A DNA stretch of 25,187 nucleotides. Origin: an uncultured Clostridia bacterium (GTDB lineage: Bacteria > Bacillota > Clostridia > Christensenellales > Borkfalkiaceae). The notes under the pieces were generated by a model. That model ran no database searches. It worked only from the letters and a program-made list of their open reading frames with translations, and was not told the origin of the DNA. Below are positions 16,712 to 24,909 of this stretch, piece by piece; the stretch's first letter is position 1; every line of letters begins with the position of its first letter. Position numbers and translations under genes: made by a program. The stretch covers positions 1 to 25,187 of the forward strand of contig CANQCA010000008.1 of the NCBI GenBank assembly GCA_947589585.1. Direction: 5' to 3'.

Positions 16712-17342
16712 GGTAGTCAGTTCACGAATTTTGTTTTGCGTGGGAAAACCGTGTCATACCGAGCCCACACAGTGGGCGAGTGTATCCCCTAATACGAAGT
16801 CCTCTTGCCGCAAAACAAAATTTCGTGAGGAAATTATCTTTTGCGCCTTAACTTTTCGTGTCCTCTATATCGTTTCATCCGACAATAAGGCGACAGGGCT
16901 CGCCAAATTGGGGCGCGCAGCGCAGGGAAACCCTGCTCGCGCAAGTAATTGGAAAAGTGTTCACGAAATTTCTTTTGCAAGGGGATATGCGTCATCCTGA
17001 GGCGAAACGGCTATACCATGTCCGAGATAGCCTATCCTCGAAGGATCCCCTTATACGAAGTCCTGCGGAGAACCGCACCTGTGTTCCCAATTCGTCGCCC
17101 TGAGCCTGTCGAAGGGTGACCACATTATAATAAGGTGATGCTTCGACTGCGCTACTTCGTCGCTACGCTCCTCGTGCCGCGCTTAGTCGACAATAGTGCG
17201 CGCGGGGCAGCATGACAAAGCGGACTTCGTTTCTCGGGATTCTTCGCGGATGAGCTTTTACGAACAGTCGTATTTTCCTGCTCGGCTCAGAATGACGCGC
17301 TTACCATCCTCATTCCGAGGCTCTGCAGGAGCCGAGCGAATC
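16712..17342. repeat. Repeat-filled intergenic region between pdp and tdk
   Basis: No gene is supported in these 631 bp. An inverted repeat of about 19-20 bp (TCACGAATTTTGTTTTGCG at 16722-16740; its complement with one extra base at 16809-16828) encloses 68 bp. The enclosed segment contains a GTCATACCGAG...GTATCCCCTAATACGAAGTCC element. A diverged third copy of the arm is at 16961-16979, again followed by a GTCATCCTGAG element. More copies or fragments of that family run to about 17335 (for example GGATCCCCTTATACGAAGTCC near 17043-17063). I found no convincing promoter for tdk here. Confidence 0.7.
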
Positions 17343-18644
17343 TCACTCCACAATATCGTAAATGAGAGGGGCTTTTGCGGGCATGGTAGGGCCGAATGTG
17401 GTAGCGGCGAGCAAAATGCGCTCTGCTTCCGCGAACTTCTTTTCGTCGTTTGCAAAGAGCGTTGCGAGCACTTCGCCCTTCTCCACATGCTCGCGCGTCT
17501 TCTTGTTCAAAAGGATGCCGGCGGAATAATCGATCCTATCCTCCGCCGTATTGCGGCCCGCGCCGAGGGCGAGGCTCGCAAGCCCGTATGCCTCGGTATC
17601 CACGCGGGTGATATAGCCCGCCGCCGTCGCTTTGACGGCATGGCTGTACTTCGCCTTGGCGAATTTATCGGTATCTTCTATGCAGGCGGGATCACCCCCC
17701 TGCGCGGCGACCATTTGCTTGAATTTTTGCAGTGCACTCCCGTCGAGAAGCGCCCGCTTTGCGAGCGCCTTCGCCTCATCGGGGGTACCCATGTCCGCAA
17801 GGGAGAGCATATATGCGGCGAGGGTGAGGCAGACCTCGGTGAAGTCTTCAGGCCCCCTTCCCTTGAGCGTTTCGACGGCTTCGATGACTTCCAAAGAGTT
17901 GCCGATGGCATTGCCGAGCGGCACGTCCATATCCGTGATGAGGGCGACCATCTTCTTGCCCGCGCGCTTTCCGATATCCACCATGAGGCGGGCGAGGTCG
18001 CGGCTTCTCTCCACGCTCTTCATGAAGGAACCGCTTCCCGTCTTGACGTCGAGGACGATGCAATCGTCGTCGGCGGCAAGTTTCTTGCCCATGATGCTCG
18101 CGGCGATGAGGGGCATGCTGTCCACCGTGGCGGTGACGTCGCGAAGGGCATACAGCTTCTTATCCGCGGGCGCGAACTCGCGGGACTGCCCCACGATGGC
18201 GATGCCGATCTCGTTGACCTGCCGTATAAAATCCTCTTCCGCAAGCGTCGTTTTAAGGCCCGGGATGGCTTCGAGCTTATCCACAGTGCCGCCCGTATGC
18301 CCGAGGCCGCGGCCGCTCATCTTGGCGACCTTCACCCCGAGGGAAGCGACGATGGGCCCCACGACAAGGCTGGTCTTATCCCCCACGCCGCCCGTGGAAT
18401 GCTTGTCGGCGCGGATGCCCTTGATGGCGGAAAAATCCAACCGATCTCCGGAATCACGCACGGCAAAGGTGAGGTCTGAAGTCTCCCGCACGTTCATGCC
18501 GCGAAAATAGATCGCCATGCAGAGCGCGGAGATCTGATAGTCGGGAATGGAGCCGTCCGTCACGCCGCGGATGAAGAAGTCGATCTCCTCGGTCGAAAGC
18601 TCCCCGCCGTCGCGCTTCTTTTTGATGATATCATAAAGCCGCAT
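17343..18644 (-). CDS. pdp: Pyrimidine-nucleoside phosphorylase (DeoA/Pdp family)
   Basis: The enzyme splits uridine, thymidine and deoxyuridine with phosphate into base and (deoxy)ribose-1-phosphate. The 433-residue product has the phosphate loop KHSTGGVGDKTSL (81-93), the family signature SGRGLGHTGGTVDKLE (110-125), and pyrimidine-binding R168, S183 and K187, at the same numbers as I recall for the Bacillus enzyme. K108, where E. coli thymidine phosphorylase has Met, favours the broad Pdp type over strict DeoA. I use the ATG at 18644; a TTG at 18647 is possible. Its ATG shares one base with the TGA of the nucleotidase gene, showing coupling. It is the last gene of the deo operon. Confidence 0.95.
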   Translation of the reverse strand: MRLYDIIKKKRDGGELSTEEIDFFIRGVTDGSIPDYQISALCMAIYFRGMNVRETSDLTFAVRDSGDRLDFSAIKGIRADKHSTGGVGDKTSLVVGPIVASLGVKVAKMSGRGLGHTGGTVDKLEAIPGLKTTLAEEDFIRQVNEIGIAIVGQSREFAPADKKLYALRDVTATVDSMPLIAASIMGKKLAADDDCIVLDVKTGSGSFMKSVERSRDLARLMVDIGKRAGKKMVALITDMDVPLGNAIGNSLEVIEAVETLKGRGPEDFTEVCLTLAAYMLSLADMGTPDEAKALAKRALLDGSALQKFKQMVAAQGGDPACIEDTDKFAKAKYSHAVKATAAGYITRVDTEAYGLASLALGAGRNTAEDRIDYSAGILLNKKTREHVEKGEVLATLFANDEKKFAEAERILLAATTFGPTMPAKAPLIYDIVE

Positions 18645-20365
18645 CAAGCCCAGTTGCCTCCTTCGATAAATTCGGCGAGAAGATCGCGGGCGTAGGTGTT
18701 CCCATCGAGCCGTGCGATCTCTGTGATGTTGTTGGAGCGGTACGTGGATGTATAGCTATCCACGATGATATAATAGGTCTCTCCCGCAGATACGGCATCG
18801 GGTTCGATCATCGTGTAGATGGTGTATTTATTGTTTGTTGCGGTGCGCCTGTTTAAGAACCTGATAAGATCGCTCCCGCTGATGCTGCCGAGGACGATCG
18901 CGTTATCGAAGGGAAGGACGCATGCGATATCCGCATAGGAGACGCTTCCCGCATTGATCTTATAGGGATCGCGGGCATTGAGGAAGCCGCCGCCGCAGGT
19001 GATCGTGTATGTTTCGCCCCATTCTTCCATACCTTTTTGGTAGTAGAGCCGGGCGACGGTACTCAGGATCTCGGAGCTGTAGCGCGTGGAAGCGTTCCGC
19101 CCGATAGAAGTGTAGAGGTCGCGCGCGGGGAAATATTTGCCGTAGAGGGCATCCACGATGGGGTCATCCTCGATGGAACTGCTCGCGTACGTCCCCCGGG
19201 AGATATGGCGGGGGCTGATGACGCTCTCCCCCGTTTGGGTATTGTAAGAGATGTCGACGCAGGCGATAGATTCGTTCTCGCTGCCGCTCTGCAAATGATA
19301 GACGCCGAATTTATCCTTTAAGGTATACTTCTGATGGGTGTGCCCTTCGAAGACGACATCGACATAGCCGTCGGAAAGGGCGGTATCGTAATAATCGTAG
19401 GTGGAGTTTCCGTCCCTGACAGAGAGCAGATCCGAGGAAACCTCGTTGATGCCCGAGGGGGAATATCCGCTCCCCCCGTCGTGAATGGAGTAGACGATGA
19501 TCCCGCACCCCTCTTCTTCGCGAAGGCGGGTCGCCTCGGTCTTCACAAGGCCCGTTAAGGTGTCGTCCGTTTCAAACCTGAGTCCGCCTCTGAATTCACT
19601 CGAAATGGAGCTCAGGCAATTCCCGATCGCCCCGATGATGCCCACCTTCACGCCGCCCTTCTCCACGACGGTGGACGCTTTGCAGTAGCCGGGCATTCTG
19701 CCGTTTTCCCGCACGTTGATGGCGAGGAAGGGAAAGTCGGCAAGCTCGCTGTTCGGGGTGAGAACGTCCGAGCCCCAATCGAACTCGTGGTTGCCGAGCG
19801 TCATCGAAGAAAATCCGATATCGTTCATCCACTCGGTCATGAGCTTCCCTCTGCTCAAAAGCGATTCCGCAGTCCCCTGCCACATATCCCCCGAGGAGAT
19901 GAGGATCTCTTCGCGGGCGGGATCCTTCACCAAATACTTATAATATGTGGTGAATTCGTCCAGCCCGGGCTGGGTGGAAGTATCCATGAATTTGCCGTGC
20001 AGATCGTTGACGGCATAGACGGATAGCTCGACGAAGTTGCCCTTTTCGTACGTCTGCGGGGCGGAGAAGTCGCTGTCGAGATACTCTTCTTCCACACTTA
20101 TCGCCTTGACGCGGATGGTCTGGCCGGTTTGCAGCTGTACGCTCCGCTCGGGCGTGATCGTCTCCGCGCCGCCGTCGATGGTATATTTATAATATCCGGC
20201 ATGTTCTACGGCTTCCCACACGGCCTCGCCGTCGGAGAGCACCTGAACCTGAGGAGTCTCGATCTTAGGGAGTTCTCCCCCGCCGGGAACGCCGCATCCG
20301 CCGAAGCAGAATATGAGAAGGAACGCGAAAACGAGCGATACGATCTGAAGGGCGTTTTTTTTCAT
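18644..20365 (-). CDS. Surface 5'-nucleotidase-type metallophosphatase lipoprotein
   Basis: The 573-residue product has a lipoprotein signal peptide (FGGC, C24), an N-terminal fibronectin-III-like domain (about 33-108) and a metallophosphatase domain (about 112-390). The two-metal motifs are NDLHG (D121, H123), SSGDMWQG (D160), GNHEFDWG (N192, H193), H295 in SIHDGG and EGHTH (H342, H344). A C-terminal 5'-nucleotidase domain (about 400-570) contains YADIACVLPFDN, close to the substrate-binding region of UshA/YfkN relatives. It probably removes phosphate from nucleotides outside the membrane so that nucleosides can be taken up. It lies between cdd and pdp with gaps of 9 bp and a 1-3 bp overlap, so it is firmly part of the nucleoside operon. 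Exact substrate (5'-nucleotide, 2',3'-cyclic nucleotide) is not decided by sequence. Confidence 0.92.
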   Translation of the reverse strand: MKKNALQIVSLVFAFLLIFCFGGCGVPGGGELPKIETPQVQVLSDGEAVWEAVEHAGYYKYTIDGGAETITPERSVQLQTGQTIRVKAISVEEEYLDSDFSAPQTYEKGNFVELSVYAVNDLHGKFMDTSTQPGLDEFTTYYKYLVKDPAREEILISSGDMWQGTAESLLSRGKLMTEWMNDIGFSSMTLGNHEFDWGSDVLTPNSELADFPFLAINVRENGRMPGYCKASTVVEKGGVKVGIIGAIGNCLSSISSEFRGGLRFETDDTLTGLVKTEATRLREEEGCGIIVYSIHDGGSGYSPSGINEVSSDLLSVRDGNSTYDYYDTALSDGYVDVVFEGHTHQKYTLKDKFGVYHLQSGSENESIACVDISYNTQTGESVISPRHISRGTYASSSIEDDPIVDALYGKYFPARDLYTSIGRNASTRYSSEILSTVARLYYQKGMEEWGETYTITCGGGFLNARDPYKINAGSVSYADIACVLPFDNAIVLGSISGSDLIRFLNRRTATNNKYTIYTMIEPDAVSAGETYYIIVDSYTSTYRSNNITEIARLDGNTYARDLLAEFIEGGNWA

Positions 20366-20374
20366 ATGATTTCC

Positions 20375-20782
20375 TTATGAGAGGTTATTCTTCGTGAATG
20401 CAAAGGGAAAGAGCGAGCCCAGGGTGTAGGTCTCATATTGCTCAGCGCTACCGAGGAGCACTTTGAGATCGTCGCCGCCGAGCTCGGAAAGGACCTGCCT
20501 GCAAATGCCGCAGGGGGCACAGAAATGCCCATCCTCCCCCTCTTTGCCGCCCGTGATGGCGATGGCTTCGAACTCACGCTCACCCTCGCTGAAGGCCTTG
20601 AAGATGGCCGTGCGCTCGGCACAGATCCCGGCGCCGAAGGATGCGTTCTCGATATTGCAGCCGATGTACATTTTGTTGCTCTTTGTGAGGACGGCCGCGC
20701 CGACGCTGAAGTGCGAATAGGGGCAATAAGCGAGCTTCCTCGCCTCCTCTGCGGTCTCCATCAAAAATTTCAAATCTTCCAT
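20375..20782 (-). CDS. cdd: Cytidine deaminase
   Basis: Cdd converts cytidine and deoxycytidine to uridine and deoxyuridine, feeding the pyrimidine phosphorylase encoded two genes downstream. The 135-residue product is the usual length for the small tetrameric form. It has the substrate motif GCNIENASFG (41-50), the zinc/catalytic motif CAERTAI (C54, catalytic E56) and PCGICRQ (C91, C94). It begins 4 bp after the deoB stop. Confidence 0.96.
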   Translation of the reverse strand: MEDLKFLMETAEEARKLAYCPYSHFSVGAAVLTKSNKMYIGCNIENASFGAGICAERTAIFKAFSEGEREFEAIAITGGKEGEDGHFCAPCGICRQVLSELGGDDLKVLLGSAEQYETYTLGSLFPFAFTKNNLS

Positions 20783-20786
20783 ATCG

Positions 20787-21953
20787 TCAATTCCTTTTTA
20801 TGGTTTTCAAAAAGCTGTCACCCGCCGTCTCTTCCTTGTCTACGCCGAAGAAGTCGAGAACTGTCGCGGAAATATCTGCAAACGTGGGGCGTATATGAAG
20901 GTTCACGCCGCCGCAGATCCCCTTCCCGCAGATGAGCATGGGCGTGTATTCGCGGGAATGGTCGGTCGAAGGCGTCGAGGGATCGCAGCCGTGGTCGGCC
21001 GTGATGAGAAGCACATCTTCTTCCCGCATGGCGGGCAGAAACTTGGTGAGGAATGCGTCGAACTCGGTCGCCGCGGCGGCATAGCCCGCCACATCGTTGC
21101 GGTGGCCGTATTTCATGTCGAAGTCGACGAGGTTGACAAAGCACAGCCCCTCGAAATCCTTTTGCTGCAAGTCAAGCGTCACTTCCATGCCGTTTGCGTT
21201 GGAGACGGTGCGGTGGCTCTCGGAGACCCCCTTCCCGGCAAAGATATCGTAGATCTTGCCGACGGAGATGGTCGCATAACCCGCCTTTTGCAAGAGATCG
21301 AGCATGGTGTCCTTGGGGGGCAAAAGGGAGAAATCGTGCCTGTTCGCCGTGCGGGTGAAAGGGTATTCCCCCGTAAACGGACGGGCGATGACCCTGCCCA
21401 CGCCGTGCTTTCCTTGGAGCATCCCGCGGGCGATCTCGCAGTAGCGGTAGAGCTCCTCGGGGGGTACCATGTCCTCATGTGCGGCGATCTGAAAGACGCT
21501 GTCCGCCGAAGTGTAGACGATGAGCGCACCCGTTTTCAGGTGCTCCTCCCCGTAGTCCTTGATGACTTCGGTGCCCGAATAGGGCTTATTGCACAGGACT
21601 TTCCGCCCCGTGCGGCGTTCGAACTCCTCGATGACCTCCTTGGGGAAGCCCTCGGGGTAGGTGGGAAGGGGCTCGGGCGAAATGATGCCCGCGATCTCCC
21701 AATGCCCGATCGTCGTATCCTTGCCCATCGACGCTTCACGCATTTTCGCATAGCTCGCCTCGGGCATGGGTACCCCGTTTTCTATCCCGTCGATGTTGAA
21801 AAGCCCCAACCTCTTCAAGTTCGGGCAGTTGAAATTCGGGTGGTTGCGGATGGCACCCAAGGTATCCGAGCCCTCGTCGTGCCACAAATTTGCATCGGGA
21901 AGCTCCCCCACGCCGAAGCTGTCGAGGACGATCAAAAATAATCTCTTTGCCAT
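20787..21953 (-). CDS. deoB: Phosphopentomutase
   Basis: DeoB moves phosphate from C1 to C5 of ribose or deoxyribose, making the substrate for deoxyribose-phosphate aldolase. The 388-residue product has the metal ligand D11 (VLDSFGVG), phosphorylated Thr T80 in GKDTTIGHWE, and D279, H284, D320, H321 and H332 in DFDMKYGHR, TADHGCDP and DHSRE. The spacing of these ligands matches the Bacillus cereus enzyme as I recall it. It starts 2 bp after deoD stops. Confidence 0.97.
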   Translation of the reverse strand: MAKRLFLIVLDSFGVGELPDANLWHDEGSDTLGAIRNHPNFNCPNLKRLGLFNIDGIENGVPMPEASYAKMREASMGKDTTIGHWEIAGIISPEPLPTYPEGFPKEVIEEFERRTGRKVLCNKPYSGTEVIKDYGEEHLKTGALIVYTSADSVFQIAAHEDMVPPEELYRYCEIARGMLQGKHGVGRVIARPFTGEYPFTRTANRHDFSLLPPKDTMLDLLQKAGYATISVGKIYDIFAGKGVSESHRTVSNANGMEVTLDLQQKDFEGLCFVNLVDFDMKYGHRNDVAGYAAAATEFDAFLTKFLPAMREEDVLLITADHGCDPSTPSTDHSREYTPMLICGKGICGGVNLHIRPTFADISATVLDFFGVDKEETAGDSFLKTIKRN

Positions 21954-21955
21954 AG

Positions 21956-22675
21956 TTATGCAAGCTCCAGAGCGATCTTCATCATGGCAGTGAAGGAGTT
22001 TTGCCGCTCCTCCGCCGTCGTGTTCTCTTCGGGATGCAGGAAGCTATCGCTCACCGTGCAGATGCAAAGCGCCTTCTTTCCCGCGCGCGCCGCATTGCAA
22101 TAGAGGGCGGCGCTCTCCATTTCCACGCCGAGGACCCCCATCTTCGCCCACTGCATGCCGCTGTTTGCGTCATCGTAGAACATATCCGAGGAGAAGATGT
22201 TGCCCACCTTGTAGCGGATGCCCGCCTTCTCGCACTCTTCCGCCGCACGGCGCAAAAGGTCGAAATCGGCGATCGGGCAAAAAGTCCCCGGAAGGTTATA
22301 TTGCTTGGCATAGTTGCCGTTGGTGCAGGCGCCCTGCGCCAAAATGATATCGCGCACATGCAGATCCTTATCGAAGGAGCCGCACGAGCCGACGCGGATG
22401 ATGTTCTCCACGCCGTAGAAATTGAACAGTTCGTAGGAATAAATTCCGATGGAGGGCTGACCCATGCCCGAGGCCATGACGGATACCCGCTTGCCATGGT
22501 ATGTTCCTGTGTAGCCCTGCACCCCGCGCACGTTATTCACGAGGACGGGATCATCTAAGAAGTTTTCCGCGATGAATTTTGCGCGAAGCGGGTCGCCCGG
22601 CATGAGCACCGTCTCGGCAAAGTCGCCGTATTTCGCCGTAATATGCGGCGTGGGAACGTTTTTATGCTCACTCAT
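21956..22675 (-). CDS. deoD: Purine-nucleoside phosphorylase, DeoD type
   Basis: The hexameric DeoD-type enzyme splits purine (deoxy)nucleosides with phosphate. The 239-residue product has TPHI (H11), the phosphate-binding MPGDPLRA (G27, R31), VGSCGS (95-100), VEMESAA (184-190, ribose-binding M186 and E187) and the proton donor D210 in SDSF. Length is standard. Its ATG overlaps the TGA of deoC (ATGA), so the two are translationally coupled. Confidence 0.97.
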   Translation of the reverse strand: MSEHKNVPTPHITAKYGDFAETVLMPGDPLRAKFIAENFLDDPVLVNNVRGVQGYTGTYHGKRVSVMASGMGQPSIGIYSYELFNFYGVENIIRVGSCGSFDKDLHVRDIILAQGACTNGNYAKQYNLPGTFCPIADFDLLRRAAEECEKAGIRYKVGNIFSSDMFYDDANSGMQWAKMGVLGVEMESAALYCNAARAGKKALCICTVSDSFLHPEENTTAEERQNSFTAMMKIALELA

Positions 22676-23340
22676 AAGAGATTTTCCTCCTTGACGATCT
22701 TCACGATGCGGGAAGTCCCCAAGCGCTCTGCGCCGAGGGCGAGGAACTTCTCCGCGTCGGCAATGGAACCGATGCCGCCCGCCGCCTTGATCTTGATGTT
22801 CAGGTTATTTTTGTCGATCTCCTCTTTGAAGATCTCCACGTCGCGAAAAGTCGCGCCCGCCTTGGAAAATCCCGTCGAGGTCTTGATATAATCCGCCTTC
22901 GCCTCCGCGACGATCTCACACATCTTCGCCTTCTCTTCATCGGTGAGAAGGCAGGTCTCGATGATGACTTTGAGGATCTTCCCCGCGCACGCCATGCGTA
23001 CGGCCGAGATGTCGCCGAGGACTTTCGGGTAATTCTTTTCTTTAAGGTCGCCGATGTTGATGACCATATCGATCTCGTCGGCCCCATCCATGACCGCACC
23101 CGCGGTCTCGAAAACCTTCGTCTGCGTCGTGCTGTACCCGTTGGGGAAGCCGATGACCGTGCAGATCTTCACGCCCCCTTTCGCATACTCCTTCGCCTGC
23201 TTCACATAGCAGGGCGGGATGCAGACGGAAGCAGTCTTATATCTGATGCCCTCGTCGACAACCTTGCGGATATCTTCCCACGTGGCCGTCACAGAGAGCT
23301 GCGTGTGGTCGCAATGGCTTAAAATTTCCCTGATCTCCAT
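22672..23340 (-). CDS. deoC: Deoxyribose-phosphate aldolase
   Basis: DeoC splits 2-deoxyribose-5-phosphate into acetaldehyde and glyceraldehyde-3-phosphate, the step that turns the DNA sugar into energy. The 222-residue class I aldolase has the Schiff-base lysine K153 in YIKTSTGF, proton-relay D91 in DEIDMVIN and K185 in KAAGGIG. It is the first gene of the deo operon, with its own consensus promoter, a dyad over the -10 box and a GGGGGGAG ribosome site. Confidence 0.97.
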   Translation of the reverse strand: MEIREILSHCDHTQLSVTATWEDIRKVVDEGIRYKTASVCIPPCYVKQAKEYAKGGVKICTVIGFPNGYSTTQTKVFETAGAVMDGADEIDMVINIGDLKEKNYPKVLGDISAVRMACAGKILKVIIETCLLTDEEKAKMCEIVAEAKADYIKTSTGFSKAGATFRDVEIFKEEIDKNNLNIKIKAAGGIGSIADAEKFLALGAERLGTSRIVKIVKEENLL

Positions 23341-23360
23341 ACTCCCCCCATGATGATTTT

Positions 23361-23386
23361 GAATGTATTTTCATTATAGAACATTC
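23361..23386 (-). promoter_or_regulatory. Candidate operator dyad over the deoC -10 box
   Basis: GAATGT (23361-23366) and ACATTC (23381-23386) form a perfect 6-bp inverted repeat with a 14-bp spacer that covers the TATAAT of the deoC promoter. A repressor there would block RNA polymerase. No DeoR- or LacI-type regulator is encoded in the window, so the binding protein is unknown. Confidence 0.4.
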
Positions 23387-23401
23387 CCCGCCGTTTGTCA
23401 A
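23373..23401 (-). promoter_or_regulatory. Consensus promoter of the deo operon
   Basis: On the - strand TTGACA (23396-23401) and TATAAT (23373-23378) are exact and separated by 17 bp, upstream of deoC at 23340. This should be a strong sigma-A promoter unless repressed, which fits the dyad over its -10 box. Confidence 0.85.
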
Positions 23402-23430
23402 GGGCTATCCCGAAAATCCTCTTATATAAT

Positions 23431-23461
23431 GAAGAAGGGAGGATGTGCTCCCCCCTTCTTC
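23431..23461 (-). terminator. Hairpin after tryptophanase gene, possible terminator
   Basis: A stem of 12 paired positions out of 13 (23431-23443 with 23449-23461, loop of 5 nt) lies 4 bp past the tnaA stop. On the - strand it is followed by ATTATAT rather than a solid T-run, so termination may be partial. With the deoC promoter just beyond, it marks the boundary of two units. Confidence 0.5.
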
Positions 23462-23465
23462 TGCT

Positions 23466-24845
23466 TTATTCGATGGGTTTGAGTTTGGCCGTGAAGTGGC
23501 GCAAGATCGGCGGCTCTTCCACGATCTGATAGCCTTTCACAGAGCAAGCGCGCTCCTTGATATTGATGAGCGCGTCGGCGATGACGTCGAGGTGCGACTG
23601 CGTGTAGACGCGCCGCGGGATGGCCAGACGGGTAAACTCAAAGTCCGCCTCGAGCTGTTTGCCCGTGTCGGGGTCGTTGCCGAGCATATAGGAGCCGATG
23701 TCGCACGCGCGGATGCCCGCCTCACGGTAGAGCTCGATCGCGAGCGCCTGTGCGGGGAACTCATAGTAGGGAATGTGCGGCAGCAGTTTTTTGGCGTCTA
23801 CGAAGACGGCATGCCCGCCGACGGGCGTCTGATAGGCGATGCCCGCCTCGTCGAGCCGTGCGGCGAGGTATTGCATCTGCCCGATGCGGTAGCGGAGATA
23901 GTTCTCGTCGATGCCCTCCTCGAGCCCGCGGGCAAGCGCTTCGATATCCCGCCCGCTCATGCCGCCGTAGGTGATGAACCCCTCAAAGGAGATGCACCGC
24001 TGTTTCACAAGCTCGAAGATCTCTTTGTCGCGGCAGCCGATGAGCCCGCCCATGTTCACGATCGCATCCTTCTTCGCGGACATGGTGAAGCAATCCACGC
24101 CCTCGAACATCGCCTTCACGATCTCGGCAATGCTGCTCGATCTGAACTCTTCTTCCCGCTGTTTCACGAAATAGGCGTTCTCGGCATAGCGCGCCGCGTC
24201 GATCATGAACTTGATGCCGTATTTATGCGCAACGTCGCGCGCCGCACGGATATTGGCGACGGAGACGGGCTGCCCGCCCGCCGAGTTGTTCGTGATCGTC
24301 ATGATGATGACGCCGATGTTCTCCGCGCCGAGTTCTTTGATATGCTCCTCGAGGCGGGCAATATCCATGTTGCCCTTGAAGGGATGATATGCCGTCGTAT
24401 CGAGCGCCTCGGGGATGGTGCAGTCGATGGCACGGGAGCCCGCAAGCTCCACATGGGCGCGGGTGGTATCGAAGTGCATGTTCGCAATGGCGTATTTCTT
24501 CCCCGCAAGAAGCACGGGGAGAAGCACCTTCTCGGCCGCCCTGCCTTGGTGCACCAGCTGGATATAGGGAAGCCCGAAGATCCTCTTCGCATTCTCCTGC
24601 ACCTTGTAGTAGCAATCCGCGCCCGCATACGATTCATCGCCGACCATCACCCCCGCCCACTGGCTGCTGCTCATAGCGCCCGTGCCGCTGTCGGTGAGAA
24701 GATCGATGTAGACGTCCTTCGCCGCAAGCGAAAAGACATTGTAGCCCGCGGCTTTGATCTTTTCTTCGCGCTCCTCTCTCGTGAGGATCCTGAGCGGCTC
24801 GACGCTCTTGATGCGGAAGGGTTCGGGATAGTAGATGCGTTTCAT
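23466..24845 (-). CDS. tnaA: Tryptophanase (tryptophan indole-lyase)
   Basis: This PLP enzyme splits tryptophan into indole, pyruvate and ammonia. The 459-residue product follows E. coli TnaA throughout, with PLP lysine K259 in SAKKDA and TNNSAGGQPVS. Two residues separate it from tyrosine phenol-lyase: D126 in HFDTT (Thr in TPL) and H450 in LRHFTAK (Phe in TPL), both of the tryptophanase kind. It is slightly shorter than the E. coli protein (471). The start is supported by AGGAGG at 24851-24856, 5 nt upstream. Only about 25 nt lie between its promoter and ATG, so there is no room for a TnaC-type leader peptide, and no permease follows. It forms its own unit upstream of the deo operon. Confidence 0.94.
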   Translation of the reverse strand: MKRIYYPEPFRIKSVEPLRILTREEREEKIKAAGYNVFSLAAKDVYIDLLTDSGTGAMSSSQWAGVMVGDESYAGADCYYKVQENAKRIFGLPYIQLVHQGRAAEKVLLPVLLAGKKYAIANMHFDTTRAHVELAGSRAIDCTIPEALDTTAYHPFKGNMDIARLEEHIKELGAENIGVIIMTITNNSAGGQPVSVANIRAARDVAHKYGIKFMIDAARYAENAYFVKQREEEFRSSSIAEIVKAMFEGVDCFTMSAKKDAIVNMGGLIGCRDKEIFELVKQRCISFEGFITYGGMSGRDIEALARGLEEGIDENYLRYRIGQMQYLAARLDEAGIAYQTPVGGHAVFVDAKKLLPHIPYYEFPAQALAIELYREAGIRACDIGSYMLGNDPDTGKQLEADFEFTRLAIPRRVYTQSHLDVIADALINIKERACSVKGYQIVEEPPILRHFTAKLKPIE

Positions 24846-24874
24846 AATTTCCTCCTCAATGATGTTACACTGCT

Positions 24875-24903
24875 ATTATAGGATAAATATGGAAGAATGT
24901 CAA
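24875..24903 (-). promoter_or_regulatory. Consensus promoter of tnaA
   Basis: On the - strand TTGACA (24898-24903) and TATAAT (24875-24880) are exact with a 17-bp spacer, upstream of the tnaA start at 24845. A short inverted repeat, TACACT (24866-24871) and AGTGTA (24903-24908), flanks the core promoter and could be a weak regulatory dyad. Confidence 0.85.
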
Positions 24904-24909
24904 GTGTAC

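Noticed and set aside
23466..24845. Tyrosine phenol-lyase instead of tryptophanase
   Set aside because: The two distinguishing active-site positions carry Asp (D126) and His (H450) as in TnaA, where TPL has Thr and Phe.
13856..24881. Long + strand frames at 13856-15517, 17196-18479, 20895-21941 and 23445-24881
   Set aside because: Each lies fully opposite a gene with clear catalytic motifs (endonuclease I, pdp, deoB, tnaA). Their translations match no family I recognise.
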